From positions 1 to 12,296 of the forward strand of contig JAUWMJ010000035.1 in the NCBI GenBank assembly GCA_030613225.1: a stretch of 12,296 nt of DNA. The letters run 5' to 3'. The stretch is from Desulfobacterales bacterium. GTDB lineage: Bacteria > Desulfobacterota > Desulfobacteria > Desulfobacterales > JAUWMJ01. Both the position numbers and the translations under genes were made by a program. Below are positions 1-6,909 of this stretch, piece after piece. Below the pieces are notes generated by a model. That model saw nothing but the letters and a program-made list of their open reading frames with translations, did not search any database and was not told the DNA's origin. The number at the start of each line of letters is the position of its first letter. Within the stretch, counting starts at the first letter, position 1.

Positions 1-1
1 G

Positions 2-964
2 TATTACCTTAAAGAATTCGAACTGGTTCCCATTGTTATTGGTCGTCCATATGAAATCAATGCTATAGCGGATGTAATCGAACCTTTGCTCGATTTAGAT
101 ACACTGCTCGTAGTCAGTTCGGATCTTTCCCACTTTCTCCCCTACTCCGAGGCCTTAGCAAGGGATAAAGAGACAATTGACATTATATTAAATTTTAAAC
201 CGGAAGAACTTAAAAACAGAGAAAATTGCGCCTGCGGTAAAATACCTATTCTCATATTGATGAAAATTGCCCATAACAACGGATGGCAGCCGGTCCTTCT
301 TAATTATACAAACAGCGGCGACACCGCAGGGGATCGTTCAAGCGTTGTCGGATATTCTGCCATCGCATATTTTGGCCCGGTATCTTTCAGTCAAAAACAG
401 GGACAGATGCTGGTCAAACTGGCCCGCAAAACCATAATGGAAAAACTTGGTAAAAAGATGGCATCCGGTAAATCCGACCGGTTGTCTGATTCTTTGCAAG
501 ATAATTGTTATAAGGCAAGACGCGGCACATTTGTTACGCTGAAAATCGACAGCCGTTTGCGCGGCTGTATCGGAAGCTTAACCTCGAACGAATCGATCCT
601 GACCGGAATCAGACGCAATGCGCTTAATGCTGCATTTAGAGATCCCCGTTTCCCTCCATTAACGGCTGCTGAGTTTGAGCATGTAGATATCGAAATTAGC
701 ATACTTACCGAGCCTCATCTTCTTGAATATACTGATTATTCTGATTTATTGGCAAAACTTCGGATCAATGTAGATGGCGTAATTATTCGCAAAGGAAGTT
801 ACAATGCCACTTTTTTGCCCCAGGTATGGAAACAATTGCCTGAACCTGACATTTTTCTTTCTCGCCTTTGCGCAAAGGCGGGTCTTTCTGCAGATTCCTG
901 GCAAAATACCAAACTTGAAGTTTTGACCTACCAGGTTCAATACTTCGGGCTCACTCAAAAATAG
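2..964 (+). CDS. amrB/amrA: Memo-AMMECR1 fusion protein (AmmeMemoRadiSam system proteins B and A), 5' end missing
   Basis: The frame is open from the first bases to the TAG at 962-964, giving 320 visible residues; the N-terminal half of the Memo domain lies outside the window. Residues 1 to about 125 are the C-terminal Memo (AmmeMemoRadiSam B) region, with SSDLSHF near residue 39 and NSGDTAGDRSSVVGYSA before a linker. Residues about 134-318 are a full AMMECR1 (AmmeMemoRadiSam A) domain with its hallmark LRGCIGS at 186-192, followed by RDPRFPPL and QVWKQLPEP. In many genomes A and B are separate genes; here they are one chain. Memo is structurally related to non-heme-iron dioxygenases and AMMECR1 has no settled activity, so the reaction is unknown. 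The radical SAM partner lies two genes downstream. The upstream limit of the gene cannot be seen. Confidence 0.93.
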   Translation, partial: YYLKEFELVPIVIGRPYEINAIADVIEPLLDLDTLLVVSSDLSHFLPYSEALARDKETIDIILNFKPEELKNRENCACGKIPILILMKIAHNNGWQPVLLNYTNSGDTAGDRSSVVGYSAIAYFGPVSFSQKQGQMLVKLARKTIMEKLGKKMASGKSDRLSDSLQDNCYKARRGTFVTLKIDSRLRGCIGSLTSNESILTGIRRNALNAAFRDPRFPPLTAAEFEHVDIEISILTEPHLLEYTDYSDLLAKLRINVDGVIIRKGSYNATFLPQVWKQLPEPDIFLSRLCAKAGLSADSWQNTKLEVLTYQVQYFGLTQK

Positions 965-965
965 C

Positions 966-1187
966 GTAACCGTTCACGGGTTCAAAGGTTCAGGGTTCAA
1001 AGGTTGTCGGTTCTCATCACAAATCTGAATCCCAGCGGGAATTCGTAATCTCTGACTGGAAAAGGCATGAGAATAGAAAGATTTGAGGATATTGAGGCAT
1101 GGCAGTTGACCCGAGTAACTCGCAATATCTATGGACCAACAAAAAAACAACCCTGAACCTCTGAACTCTGAACCTGTGAACGCTTAC
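966..1187. repeat. Inverted-repeat unit (S23/IVP-type) between two cluster genes
   Basis: The arms are 966-1006 and 1148-1187. Read on the same strand, the left arm and the reverse complement of the right arm both run GTAA-CGTTCAC-GGTTCA followed by further GGTTCA-like steps and end in GGTTG, with only scattered mismatches. The arms are built from short GGTTCA-type repeats. Between them sits a stub of a four-helix-bundle gene. Known intervening-sequence (IVS) elements of 23S rRNA have a similar plan, inverted ends around an S23 ORF, so this looks like a decayed relative parked in an intergenic gap. A transcript would fold into a long hairpin and might alter expression of downstream genes, which is inference. 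Confidence 0.75.
1067..1156 (+). pseudogene. Remnant of S23/IVP four-helix-bundle protein
   Basis: An ATG at 1067, preceded by a GGAAAAGG purine stretch, opens a 29-residue frame that begins MRIERFEDIEAWQ. This matches the typical start of the 23S rRNA intervening-sequence protein family (four helix bundle), whose members are normally about 115-130 residues. After about 22 residues the frame runs into the right arm of the surrounding inverted repeat and stops at 1154-1156. The rest of the gene is gone, so it is a 5' fragment and not a functional protein. The family call rests on a short but characteristic stretch. Confidence 0.7.
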
Positions 1188-1206
1188 ACAATAACTTCAC
1201 ACTTTG

Positions 1207-3312
1207 ATGAGAAAAAATGAACTTGCCATAACTCGTGTAGTAATCGCTACGGGTATCTCGTCCGTTGTAACCCAGCTTCTCACCATTCGTGAATTTTTAG
1301 CCCAGTTTAATGGAAATGAATTTATTATTGCCCTCATTCTGTTTAACTGGCTGGTTCTTGGCGGAATCGGAACCCTCCTTGCCCATACTGTTTCCAAAGG
1401 CTTGTGGCATGCTGCTGTAAATCGCCTTGGCTGGCTTTCTTTTTGCCTGGTCTGCCTGCCGGTATTGCAAATCCTGGGAATACGTATACTTCGAGAAGTC
1501 CTCTTCATTCATGGAAGCTCGGTTGGATTTTATCCTACATTTGCATTCACTTTTTTAACCATTGCACCTTATTGCCTGCTAATCGGTTTTGTTTTACCTT
1601 ACGCTCTGTTTACCATCAGAAAGCAAACCCCTGGCTATCCAGGCGCAAGAATCTATATAACGGACAATTTAGGAGACATCACAGGAGGCGCGTTATTTTC
1701 CTTTATCCTTGTCTTTCTGGTCTCTCCCATGCAGGCTGTTTTGCTGTCAAACCTGCCGCTGCTTTTAGCAACTTACCTTTTGTTTCATTTTAAACGCCGG
1801 TATCATCCGGGCGCTATGCTTTTTTCGATACTGTCCATTTTTATCCTTTCAGCCGGCATTTATCTGGAAACCCCTTCCCTTGCCCCGCCTGAAGGAAAAC
1901 TGGCCTATTACCGCGAATCCCGTTATGGCCGCATTGCAGTTCATCAGGACCGGGAACAATTCACTTTATTCGAAGACGGTTCTCCGTCATTTAGCAGTCA
2001 GAACCTGACCATGGCCGAAGAGGCGATTCACTATCCTTTATCCCAGATTGATAACCTAAAAGATATACTGATTCTCTCAGCCGAAGGCGGCATGATGGCC
2101 CAGGTAGAAAAGCATCAGCCGGAATCTGTTGATTTTGTTGAACTAAATCCTGATGTTTCGAATGTCCTCTTTCGGTTCAACATGATTCGGAAAATTCCGG
2201 GCCTTAACGTCATAAACAAAGACGGCCGTGCCTATCTTTCTCGTTCAAAGAAGGTATATGACGCTGTAATAATTAATCTGCCTGAACCGACAACCTTTCA
2301 AATCAACAGGTTCTTTACAGATAGATTCTATGAAATTGTAAAGGATCATCTATCTGACAATGGAATATTAAGTTTTTCCATACAGGGGTTTGATAATTAT
2401 CTGGCAGAACCTCAGCGGCAGAAGCTTTCCTCTTTGTATAATACTGCTGCCGCCCATTTTAATCATATTCTGATGCTGCCCGGTCAAAAAATCTTTTTTC
2501 TTTGCAGCAATAATCCAATCACTACTGACATTCCGGCCCGTCTCGCTGCAAAAAATATTTCTACCAGTTACATTAGAGGCTACTATTACGGAAACCTTAC
2601 TACTGAGAGAATTCAACGATTAAAGGAGTTGATAGACAAAAGCACTCCAAAAAATTTAGACCATTCTCCGTACCTGATGCGTCTTATGTTTTCCCAGTGG
2701 TTTGCCAAATTTTCAACTTCTCCCAAACCATTTATTGCTGTTTTAAGTTTAATCACCCTTATCTATATGGTTCGCATTACAAGGGAAGAGTTTGTGCTTT
2801 TTTCAACCGGATGTCTTAATATGGGAAGTGAAATTTTAGTTATCTTTGCTTTTCAGATTTATTTCGGCTATATTTATCTCCAGATCGGCCTGATTATAAC
2901 TGTTTTCCTTGCAGGATTGCTGCCCGGAGCCTGGCTGGCAAACAAACTCAAAAGGACTGAAAAAAAGCACCTGATTTTAACCGACGGCATCCTTATTATT
3001 TTAATGGCAGGGTTTGTTTTTGCCCTGAAGTACTGGGCCTATCACCTGCCCGTGGCCTTTTTTCTTTTTTTCGGCTTTGTTGTTTCTCTTGCCTGCGGCT
3101 TTCAGTTTCCTGTCGCTCTTCATTTAAGTGGAGGGGACAATTCTGCGGCGTCAAAGTCTTTTTCTGCTGATCTGATTGGTGCCGCTTTTGGCACACTTCT
3201 CACCAGCGTGGTCTTACTGCCGTTTTTAGGAATCTTTAGAACTGCGGCAGCCTTGATTGCTCTGAAGTTAATTAGCTTGATCTGGCTGGGAATAAGTCAT
3301 GAAAAAAATTAG
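1207..3312 (+). CDS. Polytopic membrane protein with central spermidine-synthase-like domain
   Basis: I chose the ATG at 1207; a TTG lies immediately before it and would add one residue. The 701-residue protein has three parts. The N-terminal ~220 residues carry six or seven hydrophobic segments. A soluble domain at about 225-470 has the Rossmann methyltransferase/spermidine-synthase layout: EEAIHYPL, ILILSAEGG in the place of the glycine-rich SAM-binding loop, VELNPDV, NKDGRAYL, then YDAVIINLPEPT. The C-terminal ~200 residues hold another six or seven membrane segments. Classical spermidine synthases have D-x-x-D-P where this protein has N-L-P-E-P, and the glycine loop is degenerate, so normal aminopropyl transfer is doubtful. 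The next gene starts 14 bp before this one ends, so the two are translationally coupled. A role with the AmmeMemoRadiSam enzyme is inferred from position. Confidence 0.88.
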   Translation: MRKNELAITRVVIATGISSVVTQLLTIREFLAQFNGNEFIIALILFNWLVLGGIGTLLAHTVSKGLWHAAVNRLGWLSFCLVCLPVLQILGIRILREVLFIHGSSVGFYPTFAFTFLTIAPYCLLIGFVLPYALFTIRKQTPGYPGARIYITDNLGDITGGALFSFILVFLVSPMQAVLLSNLPLLLATYLLFHFKRRYHPGAMLFSILSIFILSAGIYLETPSLAPPEGKLAYYRESRYGRIAVHQDREQFTLFEDGSPSFSSQNLTMAEEAIHYPLSQIDNLKDILILSAEGGMMAQVEKHQPESVDFVELNPDVSNVLFRFNMIRKIPGLNVINKDGRAYLSRSKKVYDAVIINLPEPTTFQINRFFTDRFYEIVKDHLSDNGILSFSIQGFDNYLAEPQRQKLSSLYNTAAAHFNHILMLPGQKIFFLCSNNPITTDIPARLAAKNISTSYIRGYYYGNLTTERIQRLKELIDKSTPKNLDHSPYLMRLMFSQWFAKFSTSPKPFIAVLSLITLIYMVRITREEFVLFSTGCLNMGSEILVIFAFQIYFGYIYLQIGLIITVFLAGLLPGAWLANKLKRTEKKHLILTDGILIILMAGFVFALKYWAYHLPVAFFLFFGFVVSLACGFQFPVALHLSGGDNSAASKSFSADLIGAAFGTLLTSVVLLPFLGIFRTAAALIALKLISLIWLGISHEKN

Positions 3313-4477
3313 CAGACGAAATTTTATTTTTTACACCTCAGCACTTCTTTCCACTTCCTTTCCTTGCAATGCGTTTGCCCTTTTGAAAGGAAAAAAATAC
3401 GAAATATCAGGACCTGATGATATCCGAGGCAAGGTGTTTAAAGGTGATGCACCCGCAAAGCCTTGGAAGTGGGCCCATGAGGGTTATTTTTATAAAAAAC
3501 TGGAAAGCAACAAGGTAATATGCGGTATTTGCCCGAATCGATGCATCCTTTCTCCCGGCGACCGTAGCGTCTGTCGATCCAGGGTAAATATAAACGGCGT
3601 TCTTTACAGCCTTACTTACGGTAGTCCATGCTCTTTAAATGTTGACCCTATAGAAAAAAAGCCTCTCTTCCATTTTAAACCCCGGTCAAAGGCCTTTTCC
3701 ATGGCAACAACCGGCTGTAATTTTCGTTGCCTGAACTGTCAAAACTGGGAAATATCCCAGAGCAAACCGACCGAAGTCCGTCATCACGAACTTTTCCCCT
3801 CAGGAGTTATAAAAGCGGCAATACAGTCAGGTTCTAAATCGATTGCATATACCTATTCAGAACCTACTACATTTTTTGAATATATGATCGATACTTCACG
3901 CCTGGCAAAAGCAAATGGATTATACAACCTATGGATATCAAACGGTTATATCAATAAAAAACCGCTTTTAGAGTTTTGCAAAGTTTTAGATGGCGCAAAT
4001 GTTAACCTGAAATCTTTCAGTGATGCCATTTACCGGAAATTAAACGGGGGCCGTCTCCAGCCTGTATTAAATACCTTTAAAACTCTCCATGAGCAAAAGA
4101 TTCATTTTGAAATGACAAATCTCGCAGTTCCCGGATATACTGATGACCCGGATATGGTTAAAAAGATGTGTGTATGGATCCTTAAAAATCTGGGATCTGA
4201 TCATCCTTTACATTTTCTGCGCTTTTTCCCCAGGTATAAGCTCGACCGGTTGCCGCCAACACCTGTTTCAACACTGACCCGGTTCCGGGAATTGGCCATG
4301 CAGGAAGGAATTCGCTATGTCTATGTCGGTAACGTGCCTGGCCATGAAGGGAATAACACATTCTGCCACAACTGCAAAAAACTGCTGATTGAGCGCCATG
4401 GCTACTATATTCCCGCCTATAATCTGATCGGTAATAAATGCAAATTTTGCAAAACCGTTATTCCCGGAGTTTGGTAG
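3299..4477 (+). CDS. amrS: AmmeMemoRadiSam system radical SAM enzyme with Tat-like leader
   Basis: This 392-residue protein starts at ATG 3299, inside the end of the preceding gene. The [4Fe-4S]/SAM motif is C140-x3-C144-x2-C147 (TTGCNFRCLNCQNWEIS). Residues 70-95 add cysteines C75, C78, C82 and C92, and the C-terminus has C356-x2-C359 and C381-x2-C384, probably a metal ribbon. Further family landmarks are AYTYSEPT at 183-190 and LRFFPRYKLDRLPPTP at 307-322. The first ~28 residues read KISRRNFIF followed by a hydrophobic run to NAFA, which is a twin-arginine signal by appearance. The family is named for co-occurrence with Memo and AMMECR1, both encoded just upstream; its substrate is unknown. 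A 3' fragment of a second copy lies at 7428-7613. Confidence 0.95.
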   Translation: MKKISRRNFIFYTSALLSTSFPCNAFALLKGKKYEISGPDDIRGKVFKGDAPAKPWKWAHEGYFYKKLESNKVICGICPNRCILSPGDRSVCRSRVNINGVLYSLTYGSPCSLNVDPIEKKPLFHFKPRSKAFSMATTGCNFRCLNCQNWEISQSKPTEVRHHELFPSGVIKAAIQSGSKSIAYTYSEPTTFFEYMIDTSRLAKANGLYNLWISNGYINKKPLLEFCKVLDGANVNLKSFSDAIYRKLNGGRLQPVLNTFKTLHEQKIHFEMTNLAVPGYTDDPDMVKKMCVWILKNLGSDHPLHFLRFFPRYKLDRLPPTPVSTLTRFRELAMQEGIRYVYVGNVPGHEGNNTFCHNCKKLLIERHGYYIPAYNLIGNKCKFCKTVIPGVW

Positions 4478-4483
4478 AAATAA

Positions 4484-4491
4484 AAGGGGTG
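4484..4491 (+). promoter_or_regulatory. Ribosome binding site that supports an ATT start
   Basis: AGGGGTGA at 4484-4491 lies 6 nt before an ATT at 4498. No ATG, GTG or TTG occurs in this frame between the TAA at 4495-4497 and the TTG at 4606, while the intervening codons read as plausible protein. The site therefore argues for initiation at ATT. Confidence 0.5.
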
Positions 4492-4497
4492 AATTAA

Positions 4498-5052
4498 ATT
4501 TCTGATTACAAAAAGCAATTATGGAAAAAACTGGATGAGCTGTCAAAAAAATGGCAATCAATAGGGTTACCCTCCAGGTCGGGACTTGAAAAAGCAGCCG
4601 GAGATTTGCATGAATGGAAAGTGACAACAGGTGTTTCAGGGCTTTGGGATAAGCCTCCGTTGATGCTTACAGCAACCCTTGACGATGGCCTTGGCCATGG
4701 ACTCGAAGTTATTCGGATGTTTTCTGAAACAGCTGGTCTTGAAATCATTGAACTCGGGCTACTTCTGACACCTGAAAAAATCATAACCGCATGTAAAAGG
4801 CATCTACCTGATTTATTAGGATTAACCGTACTCCAGTTTGATTCAGAGGAAAACATTTTTTTAATAAGCAAAAACCTCCCGTCAAAAACAAAGATAATTG
4901 CAGGAGGACCGGTTTTTACAGCAGACCGTAAATTTGCAGCCCGGGCAGGTATCCATTTCGCAGCAAAAAATGCAGCCCATTTTATCCAGTACCTGCTTCA
5001 GCTTGAGATAAAAGTAACAAACAGTCATTTACCAAAACCAAATCCCCGGTAA
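4498..5052 (+). CDS. Small cobalamin-binding-fold protein, apparent ATT start
   Basis: Reading from ATT 4498 gives 184 residues; the first conventional in-frame start (TTG 4606) would remove 36 residues, including an amphipathic segment DYKKQLWKKLDELSKKW. From about residue 55 the protein resembles a B12-binding Rossmann domain: TATLDDGLGHGLEVI, ELGLLLTPEKII, DLLGLTVLQFD, KIIAGGPVFT. The usual D-x-H-x-x-G cobalamin motif aligns with D-G-L-G-H-G at 63-68, so the lower-ligand histidine position is Leu. Either B12 binds without histidine ligation or the domain binds something else. It lies 20 nt after the radical SAM gene on the same strand and is probably the last gene of the cluster. Its last 28 bp overlap the convergent gene. 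The family is inferred from fold-like pattern, not from a firm signature. Confidence 0.7.
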   Translation: MSDYKKQLWKKLDELSKKWQSIGLPSRSGLEKAAGDLHEWKVTTGVSGLWDKPPLMLTATLDDGLGHGLEVIRMFSETAGLEIIELGLLLTPEKIITACKRHLPDLLGLTVLQFDSEENIFLISKNLPSKTKIIAGGPVFTADRKFAARAGIHFAAKNAAHFIQYLLQLEIKVTNSHLPKPNPR

Positions 5053-5555
5053 GGCTCGATTTTTGCGGAAGTTACCAACCATTTATCGTCTATTTTCAGA
5101 AACTTTAAATTGAGCCTGTACAGGTCTGCAAGCTCACCCACTTCTTCAAGCCAGCGCTCAGGGTCCTTGTATAGCTTTTCCAAATCAGGAAGCGGCTGTT
5201 CTTTTTTAACGATCAGAAAATGCACTACCGCAGTAGCAGATTGTTCCTTGTCAGAAATCTCAACAGCCGGTTCAGGAAACAGCAAATCGAACTTGCCATA
5301 TCTTCTAAAAGTCAGCCAGAGGAATTTTCTAACCTCCTGGCGCTTTAATTTTCCATCCTGGGCTTTAAAATTTTTTGAAGTGAGGTCCATGAGATTGCCC
5401 GTATCATGCTCCTCTGCCAGCGCTTCAGCTTTTTCAACTAAGCCAAGGATTAATCCAATATCATCTTTTTCTGAACACGATGACAGGCAGCAGGCTAAAA
5501 TAAGTATTAACAGCACAGCAAAATAACAATGATTCCGTAGATGGTGTTGTTTCAT
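5025..5555 (-). CDS. Predicted outer-membrane lipoprotein, NTF2-like
   Basis: The chosen start is the ATG at 5555-5553 because a lipoprotein signal follows at once: a short basic-polar start, the hydrophobic run YFAVLLILILACC, and a lipobox LSSC with the acylated Cys at residue 27. Ser at +2 favours the outer membrane. A frame extension upstream of this ATG has no signal-like features and was excluded. The mature part (about 150 residues) has helices at VEKAEALAEEHDTGNLMDLT and a later pattern VVHFLIVK...LNLKFLKIDDKWLVTSAKI, which recalls NTF2/SnoaL-like secreted domains. No catalytic residues are apparent. The gene is convergent with the cobalamin-fold gene and overlaps it by 28 bp. Function unknown. 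Confidence 0.8.
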   Translation of the reverse strand: MKQHHLRNHCYFAVLLILILACCLSSCSEKDDIGLILGLVEKAEALAEEHDTGNLMDLTSKNFKAQDGKLKRQEVRKFLWLTFRRYGKFDLLFPEPAVEISDKEQSATAVVHFLIVKKEQPLPDLEKLYKDPERWLEEVGELADLYRLNLKFLKIDDKWLVTSAKIEPYRGFGFGK

Positions 5556-5698
5556 ACAGTTTTTAACCTGGTAGAAATAAAATGAGTATTTTCCAAAGGT
5601 CTCGCATAGTGAAATAAGATAATTTAGTTTTCCCCTCAAACGGCTGTCCTTGTCAAGTCTGAGTTTTTTGGTACTTATCCGATAACCATATTTGATGG

Positions 5699-5733
5699 TT
5701 TCGTAAAAAGTCAAAAAACTACTTTTTACGAAA
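5699..5733. repeat. Short palindrome TTTCGTAAAAAGT / ACTTTTTACGAAA
   Basis: The arms 5699-5711 and 5721-5733 are perfect 13-bp inverted repeats around a 9-nt loop. The core GGTTTCGTAAAA (5697-5708) recurs as a single arm at 6616-6627, on the other side of the methyltransferase gene, which suggests a dispersed intergenic repeat. It precedes the lipoprotein gene on that gene's strand and is unlikely to be its terminator. Confidence 0.65.
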
Positions 5734-5892
5734 TTTTTTAAGTTTTAGTCCGGCCTGAGGCAGGATTAAGTTTTAAGTACCTGTTAAAATGGATTGTTTA
5801 GTAATCTTAACACCTAAATGTCAAAGTCCAAGACATCGATGACCCAAAATCAGTTAATCCTGCGATTTTCTGATGGACATAATGTATATTAA

Positions 5893-5898
5893 TATAAT
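5893..5898 (+). promoter_or_regulatory. Candidate -10 box for the methyltransferase gene
   Basis: A perfect TATAAT lies 45 bp before the ATG at 5943. The -35 region is poor: the 17-bp-spaced hexamer at 5870-5875 is CTGATG. The surrounding DNA is AT-rich, so chance is a real possibility. Confidence 0.3.
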
Positions 5899-5942
5899 AT
5901 GAATTCTCTATCAACTCTATCCCTATTGGTTGAGGTAACTAT

Positions 5943-6608
5943 ATGCTTACACTGGAATCCTTTCAAGGAGAATATAATGTCACCACCACCAGGGTGGTGA
6001 TAAAGGACAAAATTTTCAATTTCTTTATATCCAAGTCTCTGGAACACTTTATTGATCCGCATGATTTATACAACAATTTTCCATTTTGGATCAAGATCTG
6101 GGAATCCTCCGTTGTGCTGGCAGATTACCTTGCCCGCCTGAATGCTGACCCTGAAAAAAGATTCCTGGAGATCGGTTGTGGCCTCGGTCTTGTGGGCATC
6201 GTGGCATCCTCGTTCGGGCATAAAGTTACAATGACGGAATATAATCCTGATGCCCTTAAATTTGCCCGTGCCAATGCCCTGCTCAACCAACCCTCCGCGA
6301 ACTCAAACCCTGAGATAAAGGAAATGGACTGGAATAATCCGAAGATTGAGGGTTCTTTTGACTATATTTTTGGATCTGAAATCACATATAATGAAAGCAG
6401 TTTCCAGCCCATATTTGCCCTCTTTAAGACCTATTTAAAAAAGGGCGGTGAAATCATCCTTGTCTCCGGAATTCGGGAAACAAGCATGGAATTTATAGGC
6501 CGGATGGGTAAATACTTCCAAATAACACCTCAAAAAAAGACCCTCCGCGGTAAAGATAAAAAAATTGAGGTCCTGCTTTCCAGAATGAAATTCAGGAAAG
6601 ACGCCTGA
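5943..6608 (+). CDS. Class I SAM-dependent methyltransferase, METTL21-like (protein lysine methyltransferase family)
   Basis: The ATG at 5943 has GAGG at 5932-5935, 7 nt upstream. The 221-residue protein has the N-terminal NFPFWIKIWESSVVLADYL segment typical of this family, motif I LEIGCGLGLVG at 75-85, the acidic TEY at 98-100 that would hold the SAM ribose, MDWNNP near 128-133, and SEITY at 145-149, which corresponds to the D/E-x-x-Y motif of METTL21/METTL20-type protein methyltransferases. Eukaryotic and bacterial relatives methylate lysines on chaperones, elongation factors or ETF beta. The bacterial target here cannot be told from context. It is monocistronic, with no close neighbour on its strand. 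Confidence 0.9.
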   Translation: MLTLESFQGEYNVTTTRVVIKDKIFNFFISKSLEHFIDPHDLYNNFPFWIKIWESSVVLADYLARLNADPEKRFLEIGCGLGLVGIVASSFGHKVTMTEYNPDALKFARANALLNQPSANSNPEIKEMDWNNPKIEGSFDYIFGSEITYNESSFQPIFALFKTYLKKGGEIILVSGIRETSMEFIGRMGKYFQITPQKKTLRGKDKKIEVLLSRMKFRKDA

Positions 6609-6641
6609 TATTGGCGGTTTCGTAAAACGTTTAAAATAAAT

Positions 6642-6841
6642 GGGGTATAGTCTACTATTGGCCTATGGAAGATAAAATGTTATATGCTACAGTATGTCGC
6701 TTCCACTTAGAATAGAATACCCCGGAGCATGTTATCATGTACGAAGAATTTCGAGGGTTAAAAAATATGACAGAAAAAATAAAAACCAGATAGGAAAAAT
6801 ACAAGACAGTATTAGCATGAGTCAATAGTAGACTTGTCCCC
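6642..6841. mobile_element. Deletion derivative of a RAYT (REP-associated tyrosine transposase) element
   Basis: The ends 6642-6660 and 6823-6841 are inverted repeats: GGGG-N3-AGTCTACTATTG on the left, and its complement CAATAGTAGACTTGTCCCC on the right, 16 of 19 positions matching. Between them is a 5' stub of a RAYT gene. Retention of both ends with loss of the transposase core suggests a non-autonomous, MITE-like derivative. A second copy of the right end lies at 12171-12200. Confidence 0.65.
6694..6828 (+). pseudogene. 5' remnant of RAYT transposase (IS200/Y1-like)
   Basis: The 44-codon frame opens MSLPLRIEYPGACYHV, which matches the strongly conserved N-terminus of REP-associated tyrosine transposases (family pattern M-x-R/L-P-L-R-I-E-x-P-G-A-x-Y-H-V). 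Full-length members run about 150-300 residues and carry an HUH motif and a catalytic Tyr. Here the similarity ends after residue 16 and the frame closes at 6826-6828 within the right terminal repeat. The protein cannot be active. The remainder was probably lost by internal deletion. Confidence 0.75.
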
Positions 6842-6909
6842 TTATATGCCCTACATCTTGGTTATGCGTTTGTAATATAAAAAATATGATAAATTGAGAA
6901 GTTTGAATT

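Larger units (their letters stand above)
5556..5942. other. Divergent intergenic region, largely without genes
   Basis: This 387-bp gap lies between the upstream ends of the leftward lipoprotein gene and the rightward methyltransferase gene, so it should hold both promoters. I see a dispersed TTTCGTAAAAAGT hairpin (5699-5733), a candidate -10 at 5893 and no convincing coding remnant. Confidence 0.5.

Noticed and set aside
4268..4871. Long reverse-strand open frames across the radical SAM and cobalamin-fold genes
   Set aside because: They mirror the codon pattern of the real forward genes and show no family features.
5556..5714. N-terminal extension of the lipoprotein gene by 53 codons
   Set aside because: The extension would bury the lipoprotein signal inside the protein and has no better start site.
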